Source: Salvia splendens (taxonomy: Eukaryota > Streptophyta > Magnoliopsida > Lamiales > Lamiaceae). Taken from it: a stretch of DNA of 64,000 bases. The position numbers and the translations under genes were made by a program. Under the pieces are notes generated by a model. It made no database searches and was not told the origin of the DNA. It was given only the letters and a program-made list of their open reading frames with translations. Shown in pieces: positions 21,909 to 34,690 of the stretch (its first letter is position 1; the number at the start of each line of letters is the position of its first letter). The stretch is taken from contig NC_056037.1 of the NCBI RefSeq assembly GCF_004379255.2, positions 37,855,012 to 37,919,011 on the forward strand. Reading direction: 5' to 3'.

Positions 21909-24355
21909 TTAGAAACTGTAACGATGAAGGTAATTGACTCGAGCTGGATGCTTGAGCTTCATGAGAGCCTTCACTTCATGCTTCCTAACCATTTCCCGAG
22001 AAATGTTGAGATTTCCTGCAATCTCTCCTAGTGTTCTATTTCCTTTACCATCAAGCCCATACCGTTGTCTGATCACTAAACTCTCCTTAGGCTTCAGAGA
22101 ATCGAGCTGATACAAGCAAGAATCATATCACCACAAAGCAAAGGAAGGATGGCACCAAATGCAGTCGTAGATTCTACCATAACTTACCACATCGTCTAGA
22201 GCAAGCCTGAGAAGCGCAGGTTGCCTTCTTTGATCTCCCTCGACACCATCTACGTCTTTGATTCCATTGATGAGCTCTTCCTGGGTCACTGCATGCTTTG
22301 CATGCAATGAAAGAATAGGCTTTGCTGCCCTCATTACTTCATGGTATCTTTCTGCAGAGATCCCAACTCGATCTATAATTTCTTCTTTAGTAGGCAATCT
22401 TTGAAGTTCGAACGACAACACTAGCTTGGTTCTGTGAATATCAGCTCGGATCTGTACCAAGATGTATAGTTTATTTCATGCTTTATGCTGCATAGATATG
22501 TTCCAACAAAACAATTCTTCGAGGAATACATGGATTTGGAAAATTATCAGAAATAAAGAGCTTACCGACTCAAGGCCAAAAGACACCTTTGTGAAACTTG
22601 AAAGCGTCATGGAACGAATAATGGCATGCCTAATCCAAAAGAGGCTATACGTTGAGAGCTGGAACTTCCGTTTTGGCTCAAAGCGGTCAATACCCGTTAT
22701 GAGACCCTTTACACCAGCTTGACACAAGTCTTGGAACCGTGGCCCACTAGAGAAGTCTTGAAAATACTTATTCATGACGAACAAGACAAGTCGCAGGTTG
22801 TGCTGCACGAAATCAAAAACTTAGATTCTTGTGATGTAGTGTCATGTACTCTGTATTTATCGAATTATTTGTCAAGAACAAGCACAAATCAAGCCAGAAA
22901 GTGCCTCAGAACAGTTGAGCTTGTCCCCATCAACAAGTAAACACTTACCATTCTAGCAGATATGGATATAATATAGCCTATGTGCACTCACTTCCAAGAT
23001 TTCAATATAGATTGCTTAAAAACCCAATTATGTCCATAAAGCAACATGCGACCGGAGACTGGGACTAAAAAACTAAATTCCGACAACTATTATTTCTTAA
23101 AATATTTCGATGCCCCATCACTGTGTGTCATTAAGCCAGCACCACTTCCCTAAAGCGAAGGAGTTTTGGCCTTCTTAAATCTGGAGGTCAAAAATTAAGA
23201 TTAACTCAACTTTTATCCGAAAGTCCCACATATCAGAGCTTTGTCTTTCCCAAAACAAATAAAAAGCATGATATAACAGGAAGAAGTGGAAAAAGTAGCT
23301 TGGTATGAACAGATTTCTGAGAGTTAAGACCACGAGTTACCTTGATCAACTTGTTTCTCGCAGCTCGACCAACCTCTAATTGTTTCCTCATCTGAACAGT
23401 ACTCATATTTGTTGCATTTGCTAACTCGCCTTCAGTTAGCTCTTTTCCTAAATCATTATGTGCACTCTCCTTCACTTGGAGGATTTCCTTATGATAAAAG
23501 ACCAAAGTAATCAGACGAAAAAATAATACTACTAGTAGCATAGCACATTTCTGATATATGAAATGCATGTTCTTCATCTTTTCAGTAGCTTTCTGAGCAT
23601 TAAGCGTTAAGTTTGACAACAGATAGTTTATTCACCTTCATAGGTTGCATCAGCTTAAACAGCCAGGCATGCTCAGACGAAGGAAGAACCGGAGGGATCT
23701 TCATTTTCTTCCAGTCTAAGCTAACCAAGTCAGAGGAAGCTGAATAGTCCCTAACAAGCCTATTAGTCATCTCGAATTCGTCATGGTTTCTTTGGTTTAT
23801 TTTCTCAGATGACACAACGGATTCACCTGCTTTCTTCGTCTTGAGAGCAATCCTCTTCTCAAGAGTCAACCTACTCTCCTTCTTTTGATTCCTTACAACA
23901 GTTCTTTTCTCCGTCTCCACAGTTTCTCCAGTCCTTATACTTCGTGACTGCCTTCTCTTTATCCTACAATCTTTCACCTCATCAACAACGACAGCCTCTG
24001 TAGGGCTTTGATTAAATATATACTCCAGCTTTGCAGCGGTTTCATTGTAATACAAATCTGATGTACTTGGAGATGCTTGGTCAGTTAAAGCCACATGATT
24101 TACTCGTTCTGGCCGCTTTTTACCCTTTCTTAACCTCTTATGGTTTCCTTTATTTGTCTCCAAAGACAAAGCTACAGATTCTCTAGGCGTAATTAGAGCT
24201 AACTTCTTATTCTCATCCTTTTGAAATGATAATACTATTGGTCTTCTAGATAACGATTCATTAGGCAAATATTTTACACCTACTTCCAAGAGAGTTCGTG
24301 CAGCAGAACTCGAAACAGACACAAATCCCATGCCAAAGCTGTCAGCTCCGAACAT
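21909..24355 (-). CDS. SIGC: Plastid RNA polymerase sigma factor, SIG3/SIGC type
   Basis: Five coding exons (24355-23636, 23487-23341, 22802-22566, 22451-22188, 22106-21909) join to 521 residues, all with GT-AG introns. The N-terminal 240 residues are Ser/Lys/Arg-rich and plastid-transit-like. A start at [13 protein letters not shown] (24331) is equally possible. Sigma region 2 is about 285-355, with [20 protein letters not shown] and [17 protein letters not shown], the core -10 recognition helix. Region 3 is about 360-440, with [20 protein letters not shown]. Region 4 is about 457-521, with [19 protein letters not shown] and the helix-turn-helix [20 protein letters not shown]. The product would direct the bacterial-type plastid RNA polymerase (PEP) to chloroplast promoters. 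The match to SIG3 across all regions favours SIG3/SIGC over the other plant sigmas. No disruption was seen. Confidence 0.93.
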
Positions 24356-24749
24356 TCACTGCAATAATTGGAGAATCGCTGAACAATCAATCCCATGATA
24401 TGAAAGCTAAGTACCAAAATTTCAAGCGCAAAAAACGCAGACATCAATATTTACACTATTCTACAAGAAGAAACCAAAGGCCTAGCCTAAGGAAGAAAAC
24501 ATTTAAATTCTCCCCGATCATTTCATGAATCATGAAGCAGTAGATACCGAAGAAGTTCATTTCGTGTATCATACTATCATACAAATTCTACCACGAGTCA
24601 CTAATTAAATGCAATGCCACCGTATATTGATAAAAACATCTGGAATTCAGCTGGTTTGCGTCAGCGCCAAATCACTAATGATACAAGAGATTAGTCACCA
24701 CCAAATCAGATATGCATTCCAACAAACAATTCACATAGCAAATGATAAA

Positions 24750-25090
24750 CGTTGAACTACAATGAAGCAATTCTGGTGAGAATCAAAACAAACTACGGCG
24801 AATCGTTAATGAACAAATTACTAGTACAGAGAACACTAGCTGAGCAAATGCAAAACGTTGGACAAAATGAGGCAATTCTAGCGAGAATCGAAACGAACTA
24901 CAGAGAATCGGTCCATGAATGATACACAAACCAATGAACAAATCACCAGAACAGAGAACACTAGCTAATGAAGAAACGTTGGACTAAAATGAAGCAATTC
25001 TAGCGAGAATTGAACGAACTACAGAGAACCGGTTCATGAGTAATGCATAAACCAAAGAACAAATTACCAATAAGATAACACTACCTGAGC
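24750..25090. repeat. Three-copy tandem repeat in the SIGC 5' UTR intron (about 106-121 bp)
   Basis: CGTTGAACTACAATGAAGCAATTCTGGTGAGAATC at 24750 recurs as CGTTGGACAAAATGAGGCAA... at 24856 and CGTTGGACTAAAATGAAGCA... at 24977. Each copy is followed by GAACTACAGAGAATCGGT-like and ACCAATGAACAAATCACC-like blocks. Confidence 0.85.
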
Positions 25091-25449
25091 AAGCACCGAA
25101 GAACGATCTGGAATCCGAGAAGGCGAAAGGAAAAGAAGGTTCTATCTTTCGCCGACGACGGAATATTCCGGCGATGGAAGGAAAGGAGCTTAACGTAATT
25201 GGAGGTTTTTGGCTCTTAAAAACTTGAAAAAATATGTAATATTTCCTTGAATTTCGGTGGCCACGAGCTCTTTGACGTAGACTTCGACGGCTGAAAGTAG
25301 TGGGAGAGTAGATCGACGGTTAAGCAAGTGTCCACGTCAGTTGGCGCAAATGAGGTGATGATGTGGCCGATTAGTGAATGTGTGATGTGGCAAGCTGAGA
25401 GTGGAAGGCGATATATTGTTTGTGGATAATATGGTAGCATTCGTGGGAT

Positions 25450-25895
25450 CAGCTCCATATTACTCCCTGTCTCCCTCTATCCCACAGTCACATTTAGTAC
25501 ATATATGGATGTAAGAAATTTAAAGAATAATGGATTATAAAAGCTAGTGGAATATGTGGTAAACTTTTTTATATTAATTTTATAATAAAATATAACTGAA
25601 GTGAATTAGTGTAATATAAGACACATGCCAAATTATTGACCATTTATTCTTTAAAATCTTATGATCTTAAATTGATTGCCGTTAGCAATTAAGAGAAGAG
25701 TTAAAATAGATCACACCTCTATAAGCCTATCCCAACTCAGATCGCAATTAGTTTTAAGAATTCCTTAGTTTGGTAGTAGGTATGGGGCACGCTTCTTTCA
25801 GGGGACAATAGACTATTTTACCAATGTCAATATCCTTTACTTTGAATGTTAATAAGAAGTATACGAGATGTCAACAGACTATATAATCAATGTCA
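25450..25895. other. Intergenic, MITE traces
   Basis: ATTACTCCCTGTCTCCCTCT at 25459 is a typical Stowaway terminus, but no matching right end was found. The words TTAAATTGATTGCCGTTAGCAATTAAGAG at 25670 recur at 29515. No gene is seen. Confidence 0.4.
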
Positions 25896-25897
25896 AT

Positions 25898-26541
25898 GAG
25901 AGGGCTGCGATCATATCCAACGTGGCTAAGGAGGATCATATAAGGCACACCAGGTCGAGGGCATGGAGATTCTTCTTCCAGCATTGTCTCGCTTATTGTT
26001 GATCAAATCATAACTTTCTCCTATGGTGTGATTCACAATAGGAAAAAATGAAATTCAACTCTTCAAAGACATCAAGAGGTTAGTAGACTTTCTTGACCCC
26101 TTCAATTGTGTGCCCAATTGTTTTAATTCAAATAGGAATGAACTTTTTATTTTGATTTTATCCGATAATAGGTGATGTAATAATTGTTTTCTGTGAGTAA
26201 TATGTTAATGAAGCACACAGAAAACAATTATTCGATCATCCATTACCGGATAAAATCAAAATAAAAAGTTTATTCCCATTTGAGCTAAAACAATTACACA
26301 CTTGAAGGGGTCAAGCCAATCTACTATCCCGATGTCTCTGAAGAGTTGAATTACAATTTTTTCCGACTGTGAATTCACACCATCGGAGAAAGTTATAATT
26401 TGATCAATAATAAACATGACAACGCTGGAAGAAGAATCTCCATTACCTCAACCTTGAGAACCACCTCGAAAATATTTTTAGGGTAGGTGTGCCTGATATG
26501 ATCCTCTTTAGCCACATTGGATATGATCACAGCCCCCTCCT
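25898..26541. repeat. Long inverted repeat (hairpin), arms of about 300 bp, 16-bp loop
   Basis: The left arm (25898-26197) is the reverse complement of the right arm (26214-26541) over nearly its whole length. Matching pieces include GATCATATCCAACGTGGCTA against its complement in the right arm, GGAGATTCTTCTTCCAGC, and GATTTTATCCGATAATAGG against CCATTACCGGATAAAATC. The left arm lacks about 25 bp present in the right arm near 26440-26475. The outer half of the right arm belongs to a MYB-like gene fragment on the minus strand, so a gene piece has been inverted and copied. A transcript would fold into a long hairpin. Confidence 0.9.
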
Positions 26542-26975
26542 TCAGCTCCTCCAGCTTCGGCTCCATCTTCACCTTCACCTCATTGTACCATCGGTCTTGG
26601 AGGTCATTGACCTCGCGGTGTGGGAGGAATTTAAATATTATCTTCCAATCTTTGTGGATCGCGAAAAATAAGTAAGTGCCAAATCTTCTTCGATGGTGAA
26701 GAGCGCGTCGGTAGGAGTCGATGTTGTGTCGGTCTTAACTGATGTTTGCACTACTTACTCGTTCTTTTCCTTCTCCTTCTACTTCTCTTCGGCCTTTTTC
26801 CATTTATACACCTTCATCTTCAATACCAAGTGCCTTCGATTTGAGAGGTCATCCTTTGTGCGGGGGAAGATTTCAGTTAGTTGCGCCCATTTTGTGTTCA
26901 TAGTTCCGACAAGATAAACCAGAGCAAGATCTTCGTTGCTTGTGGAATCCGTACGCTTTTCTCATCCTTAGCACA
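26400..26975 (-). pseudogene. MYB/SANT-like gene fragment
   Basis: Reading the minus strand in different frames gives DLALVYLVGTMNTKWAQLTE then IFPRTKDDLSNRRHLVLKMK (about 26960-26820). This closely resembles a MYB repeat of the form W-x-Q-L-x-E-I-F-P-x-R-T-x-x-D-x-x-N-R-W-H. Further along are IHKDWKIIFKFLPHREVNDL and QDRWYNEVKVKMEPKLEE, then KEGAVIISNVAKEDHIRHTY (about 26670-26440). Stops and frame changes separate the pieces (TAG after KKAEEK). The Trp of RWH is Arg here. I infer a dead fragment; the parent family is not identified beyond MYB-like. Confidence 0.5.
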
Positions 26976-26979
26976 TATA

Positions 26980-27740
26980 GGGCTGGGCCAAAACACCAGA
27001 ATATCGAAATACGACCTTATTGTACCGAAAAATAACGAAAACTCGCACATCTGCACATATACGGCCCCATCTACTATGCATACAGTCTTTGGGCTTTTGA
27101 CTAGACAGATGCATGCAGACCAACGTCCATTGTAGGCCCAACTTTCCCACCTGCTTGCGCAAAATGTCATCTTACCTACTGTCCAATCTTTACGGTTTCC
27201 CCGTTTCATGACCTAATTCCAAAAACTAGGCACAAATCAACCAACGAACAAACAATAACACCTTATCACAAAATCTTCTTTCAGAAACATGAACAATTCA
27301 AAATCTATCTTACCGCAACAGATCGCATTCAAATCAGCTTAAAGTTAAAGAGAGAGAACAAACCATTTCAAATTCAGCTAAACTCAAGCTCCAAACATGT
27401 TACCCTAAACCCTAGATATAGCAATATAGACATATTAACCTGGAATTTGGGCATTTTATCCCATAAGATTCAACGGAAACATGTGAACAAACGAATGCAA
27501 CAGTTGGGATGAAAAATTGGACTGACGGTGGCGACGGGGAATGAGTGGAGCTCTGTTTGCAGATGATAATGGCGACTGCGGTGATGATAGCAAAACCCTA
27601 CATCTTCCACTATTGGGTCGAGTGTGGGCTTTTGAGAAGGCCCAATAGTATTTAGACTAAATGAACTTAATTAATATTCTTAGTTCAAATAGGCCGATTA
27701 ATAGATACATAGACGTCCATTTTCTTTTATTGTTTTTCAT
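26980..27740. other. No gene seen; 5'-UTR-like sequence near 27400-27610
   Basis: AACCCTAAACCCTAGATATA (27408) and CAAAACCCTACATCTTCC (27590) resemble 5' UTR or promoter sequence of a minus-strand plant gene, possibly the parent of the MYB-like remnant. ORFs here have no recognisable family. Confidence 0.35.
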
Positions 27741-28870
27741 CTTTTAATTCTTTTGTGATGTCAACTTTGTAGATATTTTTTTAATGTAATACTAGCTCGT
27801 TCTTTGCTTGAAATTTAGTTTTTTGGTGGATTTATTGTAGTTTTCAGCCCATTCCCCAAAAACTATATATAAACTCACGAGCCTCGTGTATTAGTGACTA
27901 TTAATCGTCCACAAATACAAATTTCTGAGTATTATTAATATCGGTCATGTCTGTTGTTTTCAACACCACATCCAATAGCTCTAATCACACAAATTACATT
28001 TTAAGAATAGACCACATATATATCTAACCTATAGGATGACAAACAAATAACGAGTTCCAGGTATACGGTATACCCAACGCCGACCCGATACCCACATTTG
28101 CGAGTAAGGATACATGATCAAGAAATGAATTAGTTATATGTTCGGATATTGGATATTGGATATAGCAAATTACCCAATTAAAGACAAGATATTCGTCACT
28201 TTTGTTTTCCAAGATAGTTTTCTCGATTAGTTTATACCAAGAATGAAATAAAAAATCGGTTTGCGTCCAATAAAGAGTAGTACTGTAATAACGTCGTATC
28301 ATTTACTTATCATATAATCATAATAACAATGTCGAAGTTCGACTGAATTTTATTTTCATGACATATAAGAGGATAATATATCACAATTTTATTTTATTTT
28401 AAAATTTGCAAACAAATTAGAAAAATAATACTTGATCACTCCGATGTCACCTTCTTAAACATAGAATGTCTCGAAGAGACACCACCTTACATTAATTTTG
28501 AAGGATTTTTTAAAAAACTATACTCGTATTAAAAGTTTATATTCTTAATAATCAAGAAACAAATAGTCGTTATAACTCCATAGTATTCAACGAGATTTGA
28601 AATGTTTTTGTATAAATGCAAAAGCTCATTTTGATGCGAACAAGCGCTCTACATCATTATACATGAAGCGCGTCGCGCTACTACCAAAATACTATGAAGA
28701 ATTAAACGTGTCAATATGAGTCTAATACAAGCAAGAAATGTCGGTCAATTGACTCTACTTCTATCTTCATTGAGATACCATGATCAAAGGCACACGTAGG
28801 CATATGATCAAATTATTATTATATAGTTATCAATTAATACTACTCCATAATATAACCACGTCAATGATTT
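27741..28870 (+). repeat. 1.1-kb dispersed repeat, copy 1 (partner 41006-42119)
   Basis: Collinear with 41006-42119 in the same orientation. Long blocks are nearly identical, such as AACCTATAGGATGACAAACA, GTCACCTTCTTAAACATAGA and AATGTCGGTCAATTGACTCT. Differences are scattered substitutions and small indels. Similarity stops after CCACGTCAATGATTT in both copies. No coding capacity, terminal inverted repeats or TG...CA ends were seen, so the element class is unknown. Confidence 0.92.
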
Positions 28871-29154
28871 TTATCAATAGCGGATTCAGTAAATGAAATT
28901 CGTGCTTGAAATCAAAAATAAGAAAAAAAATATGTTGCATACAGAAAGATATTTTGGCATGGACTATATATTTAAAAATGTGAGTTAAGAATTTTGTGGT
29001 TATAATATCATATGTTATGTTGTTATTTTCCACAATGATTCACACAAAACACAAAATTCAATAATATTATACACCGTAAGAATATGCATTTTGGGTTCGA
29101 CACAGATTTTAATGTAAAATTAGTTGTTGCTTGTGTTAGCCTTTTATACCAACA
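28871..29154 (-). mobile_element. Copia 3' LTR, truncated
   Basis: On the minus strand a polypurine tract GGTGGAGA lies immediately before TTTGTTGGTATAAAAGG, the usual start of a Copia 3' LTR (TG at 29154). The LTR runs to about 28871, where the 1.1-kb repeat begins; no terminal CA or TSD was identified. Confidence 0.65.
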
Positions 29155-29491
29155 AATCTCCACCTAGGATGCACAATGATCAACCTTAACCCCCTATGTT
29201 CCAACTCCAAACTTTACCTCTTGAGAACTCCCACCAAATCCAAGCAATGATTGTACGTGGAAACTGACAAAACTTTTGTCAACATATCCGCCGGATTGTT
29301 TTCAGTTCCTATATTTTGTATCTTCAATTCTCCTCTACTGACTTCATCCCTTGCAAAATGTAGCCGAATATCAATATGTTTGTTCCGCTCGAGGAATACT
29401 TGATGCTTGGACAAACTAATGGCACTACTACTGTCACAATGCACAATGACGGCCTTTTGTAAAATTCCAAAATCTTTGAGAATTCCCTTGA
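29155..29491 (-). mobile_element. Ty1/Copia polyprotein 3' fragment (RNase H end)
   Basis: The minus strand encodes ILKDFGILQKAVIVHCDSSS, then AISLSKHQVFLERNKHIDIR, LHFARDEVSRGELKIQNIG and NPADMLTKVL. This is the C-terminal end of a Copia RNase H domain. The frame continues to the polyprotein stop near 29214. Upstream domains (gag, integrase, reverse transcriptase) are absent, so this is a truncated element. Confidence 0.9.
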
Positions 29492-30100
29492 TTCAAAAAG
29501 CTTTATAAAATTTTATGATTTTAAATTAATTGTAATTAGCAATTAAAGGACGAGTTAACAATTAACCAAACCTCTATCTCTCTCCCACAGCTTATTGTCA
29601 ATGTGTGTCATTATCGCTTCCCTGACATTGGCTTCAACACAACCATATATCTATCTCGTAGCTTTTTCTCAGTGGCATCACTATTGCTTCCCTGTGCCTG
29701 CTGCTTATTGCCGATGGCGTCACTATCACTTCCCTTACATTTGGTAAAATTGTAATATTTGATATAACATACGTAAAATTTATGAGAATGTGTCATTGTT
29801 AAAACCGAATATTTGGAAAGACAAAAGTGTGCCGCAAAGCCAAAACTATTTAAGAGCTGACATCTACACAGCAAAAACTGGGAAATTCCCCACAAAATCT
29901 CTTCTCAATAGTGGGCTCAAGTGACAAAAATCCAGCTAAAACACTTGAATCAAGAAAAAAACTAAATGAGAAGAAAACTTATTGACATGGAAAATTTTTC
30001 AGATGGGAAATTATTTCCTCTTGGGTGTCAAGTTTCTAAAAAGTAGCCCTCGATACTGTGCAATCTAGGCATGCTTATCGAGTCACCGTGTGCCTTGGTG
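29492..30100. other. Intergenic with short degenerate repeats
   Basis: At 29580-29750, units of the type TTATTGTC/GCCGATGGCGTCACTATCACTTCCCT occur three times with variation. Bases 29505-29590 resemble 25655-25730. No gene was recognised. Confidence 0.4.
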
Positions 30101-30166
30101 CAACCTCGGGAACCATAGTCAGCTGTAGTCAGCAGCGCAAAAAAACAAGGAAAGGCCTCTATTTGG

Positions 30167-33100
30167 TCAAGATGTAGCATATTGACGGTTTAGCATGTAC
30201 TTTACAACTTCATAAAAGGAAACCACAATCCCAACAGAAGGACCAGCACGGCCAACACGGGGTCCAACACCTGCGAACAAGCCCTTCATCCTTCCATCCC
30301 TGTGAATATTACAAGTACATTAAATCTCTTCCCATTGAAAAAATGTAATTTAGAACATTAAGACTGAAAAATGTCAACGGGCATGCAATAGATGGATTAA
30401 GTTGCGTAGATATGAGATTTTCAGAACTGAAACCTCTCGGTTGCTTGTAGTCTAAAGGAGTAGAGATTTCAACAACAGTAGATATGTAACTCAGATGGGT
30501 ATGTGGGTTCGATTGGGAGCATACCATGGTGCTGGACTTCTCATCTTCTAAGTTTTAAGGATATGTCATATGTGGAGATAAAAGGTTCAAAAATCAGGAA
30601 CCGGGCTCTATGCTAAGAGAAAAGGCAGAAACTATGAACTAATGCAACTGAATTCGGTGTAGTGTCTAAATGACAAGTCATTTCGAAACTAAACAAAATG
30701 AAAAATTTGATAGATATAAGCATCGCGCATGTTTTCAATGGTTTATAGCTAAAATTATAGGTGGGCTTAAATACCTCCAAATTTCTACGAGAGTGTGCCT
30801 TGTCGTCATTCTCAGTGCCCTGGTTGGATCTTGCTGCAAAACGAGAAAACAAACAAGCTAAACAACTACTACTTGAAACCATGAAAATATACACCGGTAT
30901 AATCTAACACAGCTTTCTATAGCATTGTATTTGATTTATATGAATACCTCAATTTGCCTACGGGTCTTTGCAACATCAAGTGGACATGTAGCAGCAGCAG
31001 CAAGGGTCCCAGCAACAAAACCAGCAGAAAAGTTTGACGCAAAGATGCTGACAGCACTTGTTTCATCTCCAATTACACCTAGAAGCCGCCTTCTCACCTA
31101 TAATACATTATTGTTTGGTACAAGCTCATTACAGGCCCATAAGGGTTAAGATTTCATTGCATAATATGTATGATTCTATCCTCAGAGAGCACAGGTGATG
31201 AAACTTACTGGCTCGAGGGTTGACCAGCAGATTGCGGAGAAAGGCACATCACGAGCAAGCTGAGCACCCATGCCAGTCCACAAGAAACGATAGTTTTGCA
31301 CTGGCAAGAAAAAAGCCATAACCGAACAAAAATGTGAGATAATGGCTGACAACTGCATAAGAGAGATTCCCTCTTTGAGTTGACCAACAATAGCACAAAA
31401 ATTTTGAGTTTCCTGCCTTACAAAATATAGAAAGAATTATATATCCAATTACCATAGATTAGAGTTATCAGAGTTCCAACAAAAAGTAAAAAAATATGAC
31501 ATGCAAGGTTGTATATTTAGCATTACACTATAAGCCTCGAAAGTACCCAAAAAAACTCTGATCTACGTTGAATGTCTTAATGTTAGCACAGAATAACCTT
31601 TCAGGTTTCATCGAAGGATAAATTTCATGACCGGCAGAATAAAAACATCAACTTACAACTGTTATTGAAGCTTGTTGTACTTTTGACCTGGGAGATGAGA
31701 TCAATTAATGTCTTAAACACACCTGGAGGTCTTTGATCGGCATGGAGATGCTTAAATGCCTGACCATCAAGAGATTAAATTAAGATAGTTAAAAACACAG
31801 ATGCAAAACAGCAATTTAATAAAGATGCACCAAACGTAAATCACCTGCATTCGTGTTCTTGCAAGCTCAATAGGGTAGCAACTAGCGCAAGCTAGGGAGC
31901 GTGCCAGAGCACCAGCAACTAAAGGTGTATAAGGAGTTAACCCCGGAGCTTTTTGTGCAGTAAACTCCTCTAACTTGTTGTGAAAAATATCATAGCATGG
32001 CAAGTAAATACCAACCTGTTTGAGAAATATACAAATCGTTGTTCAAGCTGTACATAGAAGAGTTTAATTCCAACAAACCACATTGATAACTTGGTAAGCA
32101 GATGTCACATATGTTAGCAGTGATTAGTACTAATCAAAACTTACAGTTGGAATAGCAAGTGCTAAGCCAGCATTAGTTCCTCTCCAAAGTGCAGATAATC
32201 CTTCCTGCATAGGATATGAGAACAAATGATAAGTCTCAATTACAAATATCATTCGTGAGTTTTAACTTCAACGTGAATAAGCATGCATGCTCATGCAAAT
32301 GTATTGGATGCTCAATAGTCTATAATTAATAGGAAAGCCAATGACACAGTACGTCTCCAAACTTTTATATGATCAATTTCAGAGAAAGACTCAGCACACA
32401 GAAGATGAGCTATGTATAGGAAATGTATGTCGGTATCTCTTATTTTTAACTGTCAACAACTAACCTGCCTAACAATTTTGTAGAAAACATCCACTGTCCC
32501 CTTATAATGGAAACAATCAGGCGGACAAATTGATACTGTACCATGAACACCAGCTCGTGCGCACGATGGAGAGCACCTCAGATCAGCAAACATCTATCAA
32601 CAAATTGCATAGGAAAGTCAAAGTTTAATCACTTGCGATAAGGCAAAAAGTTATAGACCTGTTACCATATTCACCACTAAAGTTAAGACATAGCAACCAT
32701 AAATTTTACAATAATGCTGCATATAAATCACTAAATCTTAAGCCACTCTAGAATATACATTTCCTATACAACAGTCAACAAACATAAACTATAGGTTCAC
32801 GACTACAACTCTACTAACATAAAGGTTGCTGACTTGCAGTGAATCTGTGATTAAAATGGGTGCTACATCACAGTCGTAGTCCTTCTGTTTTTTAAGTCTT
32901 GAGACACATAAAACTAGTGCTAAAGAAATCCACTAATCATGTAACCTGAGGCCCTCTACTCCAGGTGGTAGATTCAGATGAAAATTACTACCTATATTAG
33001 CAGGCCAATCAAATGAATTGAAAACGACATAAGACACCTTACATACCATATGTGGTCCAAAATACGTCATGCGAGTGGTAAGATTACTTAATGGATGGGA

Positions 33101-33876
33101 ATAGGCGACTCCAGCAGCTTGTGCCTGCAATCTTGTCTGATAGAATATACAAAAGGAAAAAAATAATCAGATGGAAGGAAGGAATAAGTAAATAGTAGTA
33201 ATACAGTATACTATACATACAAACACAGCTCCCTTTACAACTAGGAAAAATACATAACTGAAACCAAATTCAAAAGCCAGACAATTTCCTTTTTTGCAGG
33301 AGAGGGTCCGGGTTGTATTCAGAGAGTCTATTAGACAGTTCAACTAGTTCCATTAACTATCGAATCGTTTTTCAGTTTTTTTCTGGCTTGGCTAGGTGGG
33401 ATAGCCAAGCCACTCCCCCTTTCTACATGTTATGAAATCAATACAGGCAAAATCCATGGCAACAAATCAATTCAATGAAGACCACAACTAAAGTCTAGCA
33501 ATGACGTATAACAAACCAAGTCACATAAGCACAACCACAAAACTAGGGTACTGTGTCCAGGAACTTGACCATTAACTAAACAGATCAATAACAAAGAAAA
33601 AAACACTAAACATATCAAATTCACCTTAGCCACATCAAGTGGGTTAACCAAAATGGCTGACAGAAACGCTGCACCAGCCGCAGAGAAAGCCCGCTCCGAA
33701 AACCCCAAGTTTCTACCAGCAGACACATCCACATCCCGGTTGCTGTTCGGGGTGTTTTCGGGTGCCACAACTCCATCAATTATGACCATTCCTCCTGACA
33801 TAAGCGACACGTCCTTGTTAAATTCAGGAATCCTTGAGGACTGCTCAGCCGTCCATGGCTCCAGCTCTTTTGTCAT
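30167..33876 (-). CDS. MTM1: Mitochondrial carrier family protein, MTM1 / SLC25A39-40 type
   Basis: Ten coding exons: 33876-33625, 33136-33047, 32593-32465, 32204-32145, 32015-31845, 31759-31657, 31300-31209, 31097-30948, 30833-30775, 30299-30167. They splice in frame to 412 residues with GT-AG introns. The three carrier signature motifs are present: PLDVAK (79-84) in repeat 1, PIELAR (225-230) in repeat 2 and PLDVAK (338-343) in repeat 3. The N-terminus contains the family segment LGFSERAFSAAGAAFLSAIL. A Cys-containing loop (ADLRCSPSCARAG) lies between the first two helices, as in MTM1 homologues. The protein should sit in the inner mitochondrial membrane. The family is linked to manganese superoxide dismutase activation and glutathione/iron homeostasis; the substrate cannot be read from sequence. 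A 5' UTR intron appears to end at about 33887. Confidence 0.93.
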
Positions 33877-34459
33877 CCTCTCTACTGCGATAAAACACGC
33901 ATGGCCATTTAGTTCCAGAAAAAAGGGAAACTAACTAAACCCTAAAAACCTTGATGGTTCAAACGGAGCAATAACAAAACGCAAATCAAAGACAATGTGC
34001 GGGCAATAACAGATTAATTTTCAGTCGCATTGAAGCCCTAAATTCTAAGCTCAGTAATAACAATGATATACATAAAATTGGGAGTCAATTCTGACAGAGC
34101 AAAACATCCTTCCATGAAACAATTCATGGCAATCGAAACACATTAGAAAAAGAGTATAGACCTTTGCGATTTGGATGGGCTTGAATTCGATGGTGTTACG
34201 TGAATTTCCGTATTGGATTCTTCACCAAAAGTTCTTCCTCCTCTTTGATTGGTTCCGAGTTCTATGGAGAGAGATTGACCGCAGCAGCGAGCCCCACCGC
34301 TGTGAGAGAAAGGGAGAGGAAAAGGGCGAATTAGAATTTAGAAGCCTCTCGAGTTTGAGGGTGTGGCTTTCATTGGGAGAGGCATGGTTGATGACGTGGC
34401 ACAGCTTCTATCACGGCGCCGTTCACACTGCACTGCCACGTCATAAGGATTTCTCATTG

Positions 34460-34690
34460 CACAGTGACGGACATCCCCAATGACTTCCCGAAGGGCTTCC
34501 CACAATTAAAAAAATTTAATGCAATAAACGGAAATTCCGTGCGGACGTCAGTGGGAGTCAATGCAATGGTGGATGTCCGCACACTCGTCGCGACGGAATT
34601 CCGCGTAACGCCACGGAACTGCGGTGTCCTCGGCAGAATTTTGTATCCGTGCATACCATGCACAATGGCGGACGTCCGCGCGAAATTCTC
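34460..34690. repeat. GC-rich GGACGTCCGC repeat block upstream of the MTM1 gene
   Basis: GGACATCC, GCGGACGTCA, GGATGTCCGC and GGCGGACGTCCGCG recur together with CGGAATTCCGCG/CGGAAATTCCGTG. These look like subterminal repeats of a Harbinger-type MITE joined to the palindrome that follows. Confidence 0.5.
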
